This document shows positions 27,998 through 37,682 of a stretch of 63,176 nt of DNA, piece after piece. The stretch spans positions 1 through 63,176 of the forward strand of contig JBMOLL010000076.1 of the NCBI GenBank assembly GCA_049325415.1, written 5' to 3'. Origin of the DNA: JBMOLL01 sp049325415. Its GTDB lineage: Bacteria; Bacteroidota; Bacteroidia; Bacteroidales; GCA-2748055. A program made the translations under genes and the position numbers. Every line of letters starts with the position of its first letter. Position 1 is the first letter of the stretch. The notes beneath the pieces are model-generated. The model worked only from the letters and a program-made list of their open reading frames with translations, ran no database searches and was not told the origin of the DNA.

Positions 27998-29095
27998 TTA
28001 TTCGTACACAACACCGGAAACGTCAGTATACTTCCGGAATAACTTCAGCGTGGCATCAAAAGAATAGAAATCCAGGAACCGGCTCCGGCTGTAATGGTTA
28101 AACTTATCCCTCTTCTCGGAGCTTAATCTCCTGATGGCTTCAATGAATTCCTCCTTTGTGTCGCACCTGGCACCCACTCTGTTAAAATCGACATCATAGC
28201 CCTCAAAGGATTCGGTCGTGCCAACGATATTTTTTCCATACATCAGTGCTTCACAGGTTTTTACCTTCATCCCGCTGCCGATAAAAACAGGAGCAAGCAC
28301 ATAATCGGCTGCCCGGATCGCAGCCGGAAGATCCTTTACAAATCCAAGAAAGTCAATTTTGGGATGGATGTACCGGTCGCGCAACTCATCCATCTTATAT
28401 CCGGTGATCTGCAGGGTGATGTCGACCTCATTCAACACATTGCTGATAAACCAGTCCAGACCGTGCAGGTTTGCATACCAGTTGTTTCCGGTAAAGATAA
28501 AAGTGGGAGGGATGGTGGTCTGTTCACCTTCCGGATCACCTTCGAACTGATCAGTGAGACTGATGGGAATGATATCCACATTCCTTGCGCCGTAGATCCT
28601 CTCCAGTTCCTTACTGTCCCTGCTGTTCAGCGCTATTATCTGGTCGGCATGCCGACAGGCCATTCTTTCGTTATATTGTACCACCAGAACCTCCGCCAGT
28701 TTCCAGGGTTTGATCCGGAGTTTCTGTGACTGGATCCGGTATTCCACATTGTGAAAGAAGGATATGATCCGCCCCCCGTAGCCCGACTTTTTCAGTGCTG
28801 AAGCAAGGACGCCGTGTATGGAGGAATCTATAAAAACCAGGTCATAGTCTTTAGCCTGGTGTAAAAGGTCGCGTACCACCTTTCCGGAAAGGCCCCAGAA
28901 TAATCCCCTCAGGTAGTTGAGCCTTTTCTTCAGGGCATGTACGGCTCCCGGTGTTAAATTATCAAGCAGGTTGATCACCTTTACGTTCTCCTCGCCCAGC
29001 AAAGAACAAAAAGACAGGTAATTCCTGTTTGTACATAACTCCCCCCCGTTTGATTTTCTCTTAACATCTTTGGAACTAATAAACAATAGCCTCAT
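27998..29095 (-). CDS. GT4-type glycosyltransferase
   Basis: A 365-residue GT-B transferase. Motifs include MRLLFISSKDVKRKSNGG at the start, IIALNSRDSKELERIYG near residue 153, TFIFTGNNWYANLHGLDWF near 205 and the C-terminal FIGSGMKVKTCEALMYGKN, the characteristic glycine-rich sugar-nucleotide site of this GT4 subgroup. It is one of four GT-B enzymes encoded in succession, suggesting a repeat unit of at least five sugars when the initiating transferase is counted. Confidence 0.9.
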   Translation of the reverse strand: MRLLFISSKDVKRKSNGGELCTNRNYLSFCSLLGEENVKVINLLDNLTPGAVHALKKRLNYLRGLFWGLSGKVVRDLLHQAKDYDLVFIDSSIHGVLASALKKSGYGGRIISFFHNVEYRIQSQKLRIKPWKLAEVLVVQYNERMACRHADQIIALNSRDSKELERIYGARNVDIIPISLTDQFEGDPEGEQTTIPPTFIFTGNNWYANLHGLDWFISNVLNEVDITLQITGYKMDELRDRYIHPKIDFLGFVKDLPAAIRAADYVLAPVFIGSGMKVKTCEALMYGKNIVGTTESFEGYDVDFNRVGARCDTKEEFIEAIRRLSSEKRDKFNHYSRSRFLDFYSFDATLKLFRKYTDVSGVVYE

Positions 29096-29136
29096 ACTTC
29101 AGTTTAGTTTCAGGTTTAATACTTTACCGCTTCCCT

Positions 29137-30312
29137 TTATGCCCTGGCCAGGCCTTCATTATACTCCTTTCGGGCCAGGTCGATCAGGTACAGGGCAATG
29201 GCTTCAACTACAAACATCCCGTTCCTGTAAATCTCCATATTATAGTACGATACTATTAACAGATAACCGAAGAAAGCGTTTAAATAAAAACTATCCGGGG
29301 GTACTTTTATGAAAAAAGCCCTCAGGGCATACAGGAGAATCCCGAGGGTGGCAATAGCTCCGATCACAATAAAAAACCCAAGCATTCCGAGGTCGACCCA
29401 GAAAAACCCGAACTCCCTGACCATATACCCGTTTTTGCGGGAGTACTCACTGTATCCACCCGGCAAGCCTCCTCCTACCACGTAATAGGTCCAGTTCGCG
29501 GGATACTCGTGAAAGAAGTAATTATACTCCAGTTTACGGATATACTGATCGCCCATTTCCTTCTGCTTCTCTGAAGCATGCATCATATTATCTATGATTT
29601 GCTTCGCACTATCGGTTTGAAGCAGTCCGATAAACATAACCACGGCCAGGCCTACCAGGGCAAAGTTGGCCGGATTGTGTTTCAGCATCCTCAGGAAAAG
29701 GATCCCCGACATCAGCACGGCTCCCAATGTAAGGGAACGGAAACCTCCTTTCAGCAGAATGACGAAAAAAACCAGGGCAAAAAACACATTGATCAGTTTC
29801 TGGTTAACCAGATACCTGTTCAGTACCATGAAGAAGGCCAGCATCAGGAATCCGCTCCCTTCTATTTTGATGCGGATCGTACCCCGGTCGGCAAACATAG
29901 CACCCACGAAAATCCGATTGGGAAAAACAAGCAACTGGTACCAGTAAAACACAGAGTAGATCAGTGCAAAGGCAATGATGATATTTTCCAGTTCCTTTCT
30001 CTCGATCTTCTGCTCGTGGAGATAAAAATAGAAAAGGATGAAGTAGTATGGGCCAAAGGAAAGAAAAGTGTCTCTGAAGGCCTGTCCGTTATTAAACTTG
30101 GCCGACAAAATATTGGCAAAGACCCCGATAATAAAAATAATGATCGCCACCTTGAAATACTGCCCCTTTTCCTGAACCACCTTAACAAAACTCAGGCCCA
30201 TGACAAGAAGAGAGATAAGGTCGGTCAGGTTATGAAAAACCGGAGGGATCATATAATACCTCCAGAAGTGAATGGAACAAAGGATCAGAAGTATGAGAGA
30301 AAATCGCTTCAT
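29137..30312 (-). CDS. Wzy-like O-antigen/EPS polymerase
   Basis: A 391-residue protein with about ten hydrophobic segments and a large central periplasmic-type loop (about residues 230-300, with NYFFHEYPANWTYYVVGGG), the usual plan of Wzy polymerases. Sequence identity in this class is low and assignment rests on topology and context, with the flippase and glycosyltransferases in one operon. It would join lipid-linked repeat units in the periplasm under control of the Wzz-like protein. Confidence 0.75.
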   Translation of the reverse strand: MKRFSLILLILCSIHFWRYYMIPPVFHNLTDLISLLVMGLSFVKVVQEKGQYFKVAIIIFIIGVFANILSAKFNNGQAFRDTFLSFGPYYFILFYFYLHEQKIERKELENIIIAFALIYSVFYWYQLLVFPNRIFVGAMFADRGTIRIKIEGSGFLMLAFFMVLNRYLVNQKLINVFFALVFFVILLKGGFRSLTLGAVLMSGILFLRMLKHNPANFALVGLAVVMFIGLLQTDSAKQIIDNMMHASEKQKEMGDQYIRKLEYNYFFHEYPANWTYYVVGGGLPGGYSEYSRKNGYMVREFGFFWVDLGMLGFFIVIGAIATLGILLYALRAFFIKVPPDSFYLNAFFGYLLIVSYYNMEIYRNGMFVVEAIALYLIDLARKEYNEGLARA

Positions 30313-30325
30313 TCAGGGCACTTGA

Positions 30326-31531
30326 TTAACTGAAAATTTGCTGCATCATTTTATTGTAATTCTCCAGTTGCTTTTCTGAAAAACGACGGCACCATTCCTG
30401 GTCGAAATCCCTGACAAGGGCAAGTACTTTTTCAGGTTCGGGACAGCGGTAATTTCTTCCGATGGTTCCGGTCCGGTTTGCCAGAAATCCTGCATAACTG
30501 AGGATGTTATAAATTTTGCTGGATTCTTCGTTGGTAAAATACCTGAATTTCACAATCCCGTAATCGTCAAAGGAAAAGAAGGGAACAGCATTGTGCAGGG
30601 ATACAACAATAGGGTGCATATTTTCGCCGATATAACCCGATGAGTATTTGATCAGGGCATACCACTCCTCGGGATTCAGGGGTGGCGGGATCACCTTCAT
30701 GGGCGGCTCGCTGATGATCACCCCTCCGGGCATTGTCAGCAGGACTCCGGTCTTCCCTTCTTTTTCCAGGATCTCCTGGCAGCGTCGTAGCCACTCTCCT
30801 GTCACAATACCTTTGTTCTTAAAGCTGAACAGGACATAGTTATCCGGCAAGCCAAATTTCTGCGTGATTTCTTCCCTGCTGAGCTGATCCCTAACATTCT
30901 GGTTGTAAGCAAATACAGGATCGGGTGTAATGTCCGGAACCACCCGGCCGCGGGTAAAATAACTCACCATATCCCGGGTCCAGTCATCACGTACCGTAAC
31001 CCTTCTGAAACGAAGAAGTGCTTTCCCGATCTCCCGGCGCATCGTACCCCTGATCACCCTGAAATTCATGTTCTGGGAAGAGGCCGACATCAGAGAAACA
31101 GGAATTCCCTTATCAATCATGGGGATGTAGCTGCCCCAGAAAGGATTCGGGAAAATTACATTGGATCTCTTTTCCTTGATCGTGATACCCTTACGCGACA
31201 GGCGTACCCTCGATAAAAAAGTCTTATGCTGCAATACCGCATCACTGCCTGTGAGTATGGCTTCAATACCCTCCTCCCTGATGATACGTACCACATCTTC
31301 GGTATTCCGGCAGATCGCGGTCAGCGGCAGGCGCTGCTCGATAAAGCGGCGGTGAGCTTCTGCCTGTTGCGAGGGATTGCCTTTGTTGTATCCTTTTTCC
31401 AGTTCGAGCGGAACCCAGTTGATAATTACCGGTTCATGCCCCTGATTCCTCAGGTAACATACGGTGGAGTATGCCTGAAGATTTGCTCCGAAATTATAAA
31501 CGGAATGATAGGTAATAATGCCGGTTTTCAT
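30326..31531 (-). CDS. Polysaccharide pyruvyl transferase family protein
   Basis: A 401-residue cytoplasmic enzyme. The N-terminal signature ITYHSVYNFGANLQAYS near residue 5 is typical of CsaB/ExoV-like pyruvyl transferases. Further family features are AILTGSDAVLQ near 95 and the C-terminal YIGENMHPIVVSLHNAVPFF near 285. It would attach a ketal-linked pyruvate from phosphoenolpyruvate to a sugar, giving the EPS a negative charge. It follows the Fe-S/F420-type gene, a pairing common in EPS clusters. Confidence 0.88.
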   Translation of the reverse strand: MKTGIITYHSVYNFGANLQAYSTVCYLRNQGHEPVIINWVPLELEKGYNKGNPSQQAEAHRRFIEQRLPLTAICRNTEDVVRIIREEGIEAILTGSDAVLQHKTFLSRVRLSRKGITIKEKRSNVIFPNPFWGSYIPMIDKGIPVSLMSASSQNMNFRVIRGTMRREIGKALLRFRRVTVRDDWTRDMVSYFTRGRVVPDITPDPVFAYNQNVRDQLSREEITQKFGLPDNYVLFSFKNKGIVTGEWLRRCQEILEKEGKTGVLLTMPGGVIISEPPMKVIPPPLNPEEWYALIKYSSGYIGENMHPIVVSLHNAVPFFSFDDYGIVKFRYFTNEESSKIYNILSYAGFLANRTGTIGRNYRCPEPEKVLALVRDFDQEWCRRFSEKQLENYNKMMQQIFS

Positions 31532-31603
31532 GGGGATATATTTTGTTTTTCAGGTTTTCGCTGCGCGGATCCGCTTCCGGACTGGCTATCCTGTCAATTT
31601 GAA

Positions 31604-33019
31604 TCAGCGGCCCTTGATTTTATTCAGTACTTTTTTCTTAAGCTTATTAAATACCCTGACTGGCAGTACACCATAATTGGCACTCACATAACTCTTGAAC
31701 AGCGGTTTCATCTCCCTGAAAAATACCTCAAGATCATCCTTTTGTAAGGCATGATAAAAGGAGATATGGCTTTGCCGGGCGATTTTTTCCCTCAGATTGT
31801 AAATTCTCTTCCTTTTACGATCGATCGGGATCTCGTTTGCTTTTACCCGTTTCACCGGATACCATTCCTTTCTGGCGTCCTTTTTGGCAATCCTGTACGA
31901 CAGCGCGTCGCGACGGTGACGGAAGCCTCCTGCCTGGGAGCGGGCAACATCATCCGCTGAAAGAACTTCAAGCGTGAGCTCCCCTTCCGATATTTTCCTC
32001 GCGATCAGTTCCCCGATCTCCCGGTTTCGGACAGTGAGTATTGTCGTCCCTTTAGGATCTGCTTCAAAGCTCGGAAGCCAGGCATCCCCGATGCTGATAT
32101 CTGCCGTTTCATTTACCACATCATCACAGTAATCACAGGCATTGGGCTTGAAATAACCGGCTCCGAAATCCGTGCCGTAAATATCATAGGAATCGAGATA
32201 GCGCTCCCTGTCATCCTGATCGGACCACACCTGGTAAATCTTGTATTTTGCCGGCTTATCAGGGTATTTCCTCCTGAAGTCGATGGCAACAAGATTCCTC
32301 GGATTGACCTTCATCTGCCAGCCCACCATTTTGGCGTGATTGGCACTCTTCATTCCCCCACAAACAATACCGATTGTATATTTCACCCTCGACCTGAAGA
32401 CTTCATCTTCAGAAGCCAGCAGTCGGAGCGTCTTAATAAAACAGGGAACACCTGTAATGGCATAGCGACCCTCCTGCTTCCTGATAACTTCAATCATGTT
32501 GACAAGGGAAACCGGGTAGTAAGACGACTTCGAGCCTTTCAACACTTCATTTACATCCGAAATCACCGCATAATCGAACAGCGGCTTCGACGGGTCTTTG
32601 CTCGAATTGGGAACTACCTGGATGAAATAGTCCACCATTTTTTCCTTCAGCAAGGTATAGCCCAGCCATTTCCCGACTCCACCCGAGCTTCCACGCGACC
32701 GAAATGCATCGTCGTTGACATGTCCGGCATAGTTATCCAGGTAACGACCTATTTTGCTGCTTTTTTCCTGTACATCAGCGAAAATAAGATCGCCGATTTC
32801 ATCCTCATTCATCGATACTCCAGAAAAGGGACAAACGGAGAGAACTTTTGCCGGACTGCTGTCGACATCTCCTGCTGCATAGGCAACAATGTTTCCGTAT
32901 TCATTCATCTTTATACGGAACGGAGAATCCTTAACTGCTGCACATGCCCCGCAGCCGATGCAATAATCCTGACTGATCACCTTATCGAGAAGTTCCCTGG
33001 ATTCTGATTTGTTGCTCAT
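31604..33019 (-). CDS. Coenzyme F420 hydrogenase/dehydrogenase beta-subunit-like Fe-S protein
   Basis: About 471 residues from the ATG at 33017-33019, chosen because GGAG lies 6-9 bases upstream. A TTG 12 codons earlier is the alternative. The N-terminus carries a ferredoxin-like cysteine cluster (CIGCGACAA, then VCPFSG near residue 65). The FrhB-type domain follows, with ITGVPCFIKTLRLL near 205, IVCGGMKS near 235 and ACDYCDDVVNETADISIGDAW near 295. Such proteins sit beside pyruvyl transferases in many EPS loci. Their substrate there is unknown. Redox modification of a sugar or pyruvyl group is possible. Confidence 0.85.
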   Translation of the reverse strand: MSNKSESRELLDKVISQDYCIGCGACAAVKDSPFRIKMNEYGNIVAYAAGDVDSSPAKVLSVCPFSGVSMNEDEIGDLIFADVQEKSSKIGRYLDNYAGHVNDDAFRSRGSSGGVGKWLGYTLLKEKMVDYFIQVVPNSSKDPSKPLFDYAVISDVNEVLKGSKSSYYPVSLVNMIEVIRKQEGRYAITGVPCFIKTLRLLASEDEVFRSRVKYTIGIVCGGMKSANHAKMVGWQMKVNPRNLVAIDFRRKYPDKPAKYKIYQVWSDQDDRERYLDSYDIYGTDFGAGYFKPNACDYCDDVVNETADISIGDAWLPSFEADPKGTTILTVRNREIGELIARKISEGELTLEVLSADDVARSQAGGFRHRRDALSYRIAKKDARKEWYPVKRVKANEIPIDRKRKRIYNLREKIARQSHISFYHALQKDDLEVFFREMKPLFKSYVSANYGVLPVRVFNKLKKKVLNKIKGR

Positions 33020-33109
33020 ATTTATCTCCTGTTTCTCAGTTTGTAAGTTATTCAATTATTATCACTCTTTAAAATCCGTTCCTGTTAAAAGATTGATAAT
33101 CGGCGAACC

Positions 33110-34744
33110 TCAGGCCCTGACCCGGGCTTTCTTTGACACCCTGTTCAGCAGTCCCCGAAGCAGTGAAAGAGCCATATCCCTGATCCTCTCCACTTCATCC
33201 TTTGTCATTCCTATATACCTGGCTATTAACAAAATAAAGCCGGACGATACCAGTACAGTCACCACCAGTCGCAAAAAGCCCTCTTTCATGAAGAAGCCCG
33301 GGATCAGCGCAAAAGCAGCGGCAAGACCGATGGTCAGAAATGACTTGAACACAATATTGCCCAGGAAAACCCGGGGATCAAGTCCGGTTAGCCGGCGGGC
33401 AAAAAACACCCTGGCACCTCCGGCGGTCAGTTCGAGCAGAATCGATACGATCAGCACCGAATAGGCGGGAAATCCCATTTTAAGCGCGGCTACCGAAAGG
33501 GGCAGGTTCAGGATCAGGAGTGAACCTACCACAAACTGGTACAGTTTAATCCGGCCAACCGATTGAACCGCCACCATGAGCCCCCAGGTGATTTGCTGGA
33601 AAAGGCTCATGATAAGAATCAGCTGGCAAAAGATCACTGCATATTCAGGGACCGATTCGAGCCAGATGTTCAGTATGTAATGCATCTCAATGATCAGCGG
33701 TACGGCGAAGAAGGCCAGCAGGAAGAAGGAAAACTTACAGGCAAGCATCGCCAGCCAGAGCATCCGGCTCCTGTCGCCCGCTCCCTCGCTTTTGACGATC
33801 TGGGGATTCATCGCCTTGATGATGTTTGCCGAAAAAGCCGCAAGCTGGCTGTTTACCTGGTTGGCAATACCAAAGGCCGCATTGGCAACCACGCCGATGA
33901 AAAGATTAAGAATAATGGCCAGTCCCTGGTTTTTAGCCACGTTACAGAAGGCTCCGAACAGATTCCAGCCACCGAAGGAAAACATCTCCCTGAAAAGTAC
34001 CTTATCCCGGTCAGGCTTTTGACGGATCTTACACTCCTCGTACTTGCGGATGCAATAAATGCTCTTTATAACCCGGATCAGGATGGTGAGCGATGCGATC
34101 AGCACCCCGTAAAGGATCAGCTTATCCACCAGGGTATAAAGGATCAGGAAGGCTATCCCCAGTTTTACCACGGCTTCAAAAATCCCGGTAATGGCATCGA
34201 ACAACATGTTCTCATGGGCGTTGATCGTGGCATCGTAAGGAACCGCATTGATGGTGAAAAAGGTACTGATGATCATGAACTGGTAAATCCATTTCGCCGC
34301 AAATATGCGGTCTTCGGGAATGTTCAGTCCGCCCCGGAAAAGGAAAAATCCGGCAATCTCAAGGGCCAGAACGACCACGGTTCCGATTATCAGGTGGATC
34401 AGAACGCTGGTGTTGAATACCGATTTAAGCCGGCTCATTTCTCCGGCACCAAGGTGGTAGGAAAGATAACGCTGGGTGGAAACGGCCATGGCACCGTTCA
34501 GGAAGGTCAGCATACCGATGACACCGGATACCAGGTTAAAAACACCGAAATCATCAACCCCGAGTGCAGAAAGAATTAAACGGGTGGAATACAACGAGAT
34601 GAACATTGTAATCAACATCTTCCCGTAAAGAAATCCGGTATTCATCAATACCCGCTTCGACGACTGCATTCTTAATAATATGAGTTCATTATACACCCGG
34701 AATACGCTACTCCCTCCCGGAATAATTCGACGAATATAATACAT
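33110..34744 (-). CDS. Wzx-like lipid-linked oligosaccharide flippase
   Basis: A 544-residue membrane protein with 12-14 hydrophobic segments of the polysaccharide-exporter (MOP) superfamily. The typical opening is NTGFLYGKMLITMFISLYSTR, followed by LGVDDFGVFNLVSGVIG. Residues 26 or 34 offer internal ATG starts. ATG 34742-34744 is kept because a GGGA lies upstream, but a start at 34669 would fit the family better at the N-terminus. It flips the lipid-linked repeat unit to the periplasm. It is the first gene of the eleven-gene minus-strand operon. Confidence 0.88.
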   Translation of the reverse strand: MYYIRRIIPGGSSVFRVYNELILLRMQSSKRVLMNTGFLYGKMLITMFISLYSTRLILSALGVDDFGVFNLVSGVIGMLTFLNGAMAVSTQRYLSYHLGAGEMSRLKSVFNTSVLIHLIIGTVVVLALEIAGFFLFRGGLNIPEDRIFAAKWIYQFMIISTFFTINAVPYDATINAHENMLFDAITGIFEAVVKLGIAFLILYTLVDKLILYGVLIASLTILIRVIKSIYCIRKYEECKIRQKPDRDKVLFREMFSFGGWNLFGAFCNVAKNQGLAIILNLFIGVVANAAFGIANQVNSQLAAFSANIIKAMNPQIVKSEGAGDRSRMLWLAMLACKFSFFLLAFFAVPLIIEMHYILNIWLESVPEYAVIFCQLILIMSLFQQITWGLMVAVQSVGRIKLYQFVVGSLLILNLPLSVAALKMGFPAYSVLIVSILLELTAGGARVFFARRLTGLDPRVFLGNIVFKSFLTIGLAAAFALIPGFFMKEGFLRLVVTVLVSSGFILLIARYIGMTKDEVERIRDMALSLLRGLLNRVSKKARVRA

Positions 34745-35129
34745 TGGTTTGTCTTAATCCCTTTAAATTTGCAGGATTTTCCCAAAGTCTGCTTCCCAAG
34801 GACAGACGCTGTTTCTGCACCGATCAACAGACAAAAAAACGGGTTCTGCCCGGATAATCATTCATCAATAAAAATGCCCCGCTCAAGATTTCACCCAGGC
34901 TGTTTATCCCGCTAGTGAGCCCGCCCGCCCGGCTCCAATCACGGTATGGCAGGAACTCTACAACAGTATGTCAATAGCCATAACAAGGGTATCACAATAT
35001 AATATCTATTAAAGACAGGTGTCTGCCAACAGGAATACATCGTTAATCAAATTGGATAAAATGCTTCCGGACCTGAAAAAAAGCCTTCATGAAATATTCA
35101 CATAAACAATTAACTGTTAGCGACTTGTG

Positions 35130-35149
35130 TGTATATGTTAAAATATACA
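35130..35149. promoter_or_regulatory. Inverted repeat, candidate operator
   Basis: TGTATAT and ATATACA form a perfect 7-bp inverted repeat around a 6-nt AT-rich spacer. It lies about 390 bp upstream of the wzx start on the minus strand. Confidence 0.35.
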
Positions 35150-35287
35150 TGCCCGAAGTCCTTGATTTTTAACACATTTTTCGATTGTTCACTGCAACCA
35201 TTTTCTGGCTCCTCCCGTTTAAATGATTGGAATTCGACCTGTTAATACTTTAAAATTTATTGGTTCTTAAAAGTGTTAAAATGACAC

Positions 35288-35305
35288 GATTGGCCCGGGC
35301 TAATC
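35288..35305. promoter_or_regulatory. 18-bp near-perfect palindrome, candidate operator
   Basis: GATTGGCCCGGGCTAATC equals its own reverse complement except for one G/T position pair. It is GC-rich within AT-rich DNA, 321 bp before the beta-helix ATG, and could bind a dimeric regulator. Confidence 0.4.
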
Positions 35306-35625
35306 AAAAAGGTCTTTTTAATCTTTTAAAAATGGTTTAAATTTCGTTACGACTGATAAAGCCGCGTATTTGCCGGCAGGACAATCCGGCCGGCAGATGC
35401 AGAAGTTCAGAAATGAAGTGAAATGAAGAAGCATAGGTATTATAGTTGTTTTTTATTTCATCAGCTTCTGGCTGTTAACCGGTCCGTTCCCCAATTTACC
35501 TTCCTGCTCCCTGTTCCCGGAGCCTGTCTGTTGCAGGCAGCAACTCCGGAAATATAGAGCAGCACTCTGACCAGCTTAATTTCAAGTACAAACGTATCAC
35601 TATGAAGTAACTAAACTGTAAAAAG

Positions 35626-37608
35626 ATGGGACGACTAACGATTAAATTGTTAAAAGGAATCTTTCTGCTTGCTTTTAACTTATGGGTGGTGGGTGTTTAT
35701 GCGACAACGTATTATGTGAGCAATTCCGGAAACGATGCTGCTGCCGGAACCTCAAAGGAGGCGGCATGGAAAACCGTTGCAAAGGTTAATTCTGTTAAGA
35801 TGAATCCGGGTGACCATGTGTTGTTTGAAGCCGGAGGGGTCTGGAGAGAAAGGCTGGAAGCGGATCCGGGGAGCAGTGGTGAGGGCAACAGGGTTTACTA
35901 CGGGCGCTATGGCTCCGGAGCCAATCCTAAACTTCTGGGTTCTGAAAAAGAAACCAGCTGGACAGCCGCCGGTACTGCCAATATCTGGAAATCAGCATCC
36001 ACCTTTGAAAACCCGAGAAGCGGACCCATGGGTATGCCCGCTGAGATTTCCTTCCTCTACAATACCAATACCAAATGGGGGGATTTTCAGAATTACGATG
36101 CCGGTTTTGCAGCCCTGACCAAAGAATATGACTGGACCTGGGAAGGGAACTACATTTATGTCTATTCCAGTGAGGATCCGACTACTCGTTATGACTCGGT
36201 GGAGATTCCCCAGAGAGATCTCTGCATCTATGCTAAAAATACCGAATCGAGTTATATGGAATTCGACGGAATTGACATGGCATTTGGCCGGGTGCAGGGT
36301 TTCGGTCTAAGCTATGCCGAGGTCCCGAATCAGACTGACCTGACTTTCCGGAACCTGACCGTTTCCTACATCGGCGAACGAAACGGATCGGCTGCCTATG
36401 GCATAGAAGCCTTCCATTCCAATTTCCTTGTCGACAGCTGTACCTTCATCAGCGTCGGGCGCCGTGCGATCTCCTACAACCTCTATGAAGACGCCGACTA
36501 TGCAGGTGGAAATGTGCTGATCAAAAACGTGATCGTCAGGAATTCCAGGTTTTACGAGGGATATCACACCTCATCCCTTGACCTTGCCATGATGCCAACC
36601 CCAAATTGTGTAGGCTACAGGATGGAAGAGATCTACTTCTACAATAATATTGTTGACGATACAAAAGCTCAGATTATCAACAATATGGCCAACCAGATCT
36701 TTACCCAGGAGGGTGGCGGATATATTAACAGGGTATACATTTACAACAATGTCTTTATCCGTACCCCGGGACGGAATATCCTGATAGAGGACGGAGACTC
36801 CATTTTCATCTGGTACAACACCATTGTCGGTCATAACGAGAATATCGTTTCCAGCCCCTACAGCAATGTGAGTCTGAACCACCCGAATGTGATCGATTAC
36901 AGGAACAACATCCTCTACGACAACCTGGGGAATAATAATCTGCAGTCGCACGGTGTGCTCGTGTATTATACGCCAACCATTTTTTCAAAAAAAGACTATA
37001 ACCTCTATTACAGCTGCTATCCTGCAATAGAAAGGAATTTCAATGCCCATCGTGCCAACAACAATATGGATGTCGGGGTGAGCTACTGGAACACGTTAAA
37101 CTGGGCTGATTATCTTTCCGATAATCCGAATTTTGAACACAATTCACCTGTTCCGCAGGATCCCAACTTCGTGGACTTTGTCTTCAATAATTTCCATGTA
37201 CAGGAAGGTTCTGCGGCTTTGGGAGCAGGAACACCCATTCCGATGGTGGGCAGCGACCTGGGGGGCCGTACCCGCGACCCGCTCCACCCGTCGATCGGTG
37301 CCTATGAGTTTTTCGGTGTTGTCGGGACAGAAGAAATCAAAGCTCCCGGGAACAGGACCGAACTGCTCCTCAAACAAAATCCGGCAAGGGACTATGTGGT
37401 GTGCGAGATCACCGGTAAAAACCCGGTAAATACGTACCACGCCAATATCTATTCCATCACCGGTGCCCTGGTGCATGTGAGTCCCCAGATCGGGAGCAAC
37501 GATGGCGTGATCATGCTTCCGGATCATATGGTCAACGGGATCTATATCGTGGAAGTTGTGCTGGACAATTCAGAAAGGCTTACCGCCAAACTCTGCGTAT
37601 CCCGATAG
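35626..37608 (+). CDS. T9SS-secreted right-handed beta-helix protein
   Basis: A 660-residue protein with signal peptide 1-26, then the marker YYVSNSGNDAAAG and AAWKTVAKVN that opens many parallel beta-helix carbohydrate-active proteins. Repeated short beta-strand turns (NNIVDDT, YIYNNVFIRTPGRN, YNTIVGHNENI, YRNNILYDN) form the solenoid over about residues 200-500. It ends with a T9SS type A sorting domain (LLKQNPARDYV ... NGIYIVEV). Two lipoprotein paralogs are encoded at 40250 and 41977. It may be a lyase, hydrolase or epimerase acting on the EPS outside the cell. No catalytic residue can be assigned. Confidence 0.85.
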   Translation: MGRLTIKLLKGIFLLAFNLWVVGVYATTYYVSNSGNDAAAGTSKEAAWKTVAKVNSVKMNPGDHVLFEAGGVWRERLEADPGSSGEGNRVYYGRYGSGANPKLLGSEKETSWTAAGTANIWKSASTFENPRSGPMGMPAEISFLYNTNTKWGDFQNYDAGFAALTKEYDWTWEGNYIYVYSSEDPTTRYDSVEIPQRDLCIYAKNTESSYMEFDGIDMAFGRVQGFGLSYAEVPNQTDLTFRNLTVSYIGERNGSAAYGIEAFHSNFLVDSCTFISVGRRAISYNLYEDADYAGGNVLIKNVIVRNSRFYEGYHTSSLDLAMMPTPNCVGYRMEEIYFYNNIVDDTKAQIINNMANQIFTQEGGGYINRVYIYNNVFIRTPGRNILIEDGDSIFIWYNTIVGHNENIVSSPYSNVSLNHPNVIDYRNNILYDNLGNNNLQSHGVLVYYTPTIFSKKDYNLYYSCYPAIERNFNAHRANNNMDVGVSYWNTLNWADYLSDNPNFEHNSPVPQDPNFVDFVFNNFHVQEGSAALGAGTPIPMVGSDLGGRTRDPLHPSIGAYEFFGVVGTEEIKAPGNRTELLLKQNPARDYVVCEITGKNPVNTYHANIYSITGALVHVSPQIGSNDGVIMLPDHMVNGIYIVEVVLDNSERLTAKLCVSR

Positions 37609-37630
37609 TACACTCCGCGTGATATATAAC

Positions 37631-37663
37631 AAAGCAGTCTGGCCGGATTAGCCAGACTGCTTT
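37631..37663. terminator. Bidirectional terminator
   Basis: A perfect 13-bp stem (AAAGCAGTCTGGC with its complement) and a 7-nt loop, bounded by A and T runs, lies between the convergent beta-helix and methyltransferase genes. Confidence 0.92.
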
Positions 37664-37682
37664 ATTTTATCAATATGCAATA

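Larger units (their letters stand above)
34745..35625. other. Large divergent regulatory region, 881 bp
   Basis: It lies between the minus-strand EPS operon and the plus-strand beta-helix gene, so both promoters lie here. There is no credible ORF. Two inverted repeats (35130-35149 and 35288-35305) and a TTTTAA-rich segment around 35250-35345 are visible. This is the likely control region of the main EPS operon. Confidence 0.5.
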
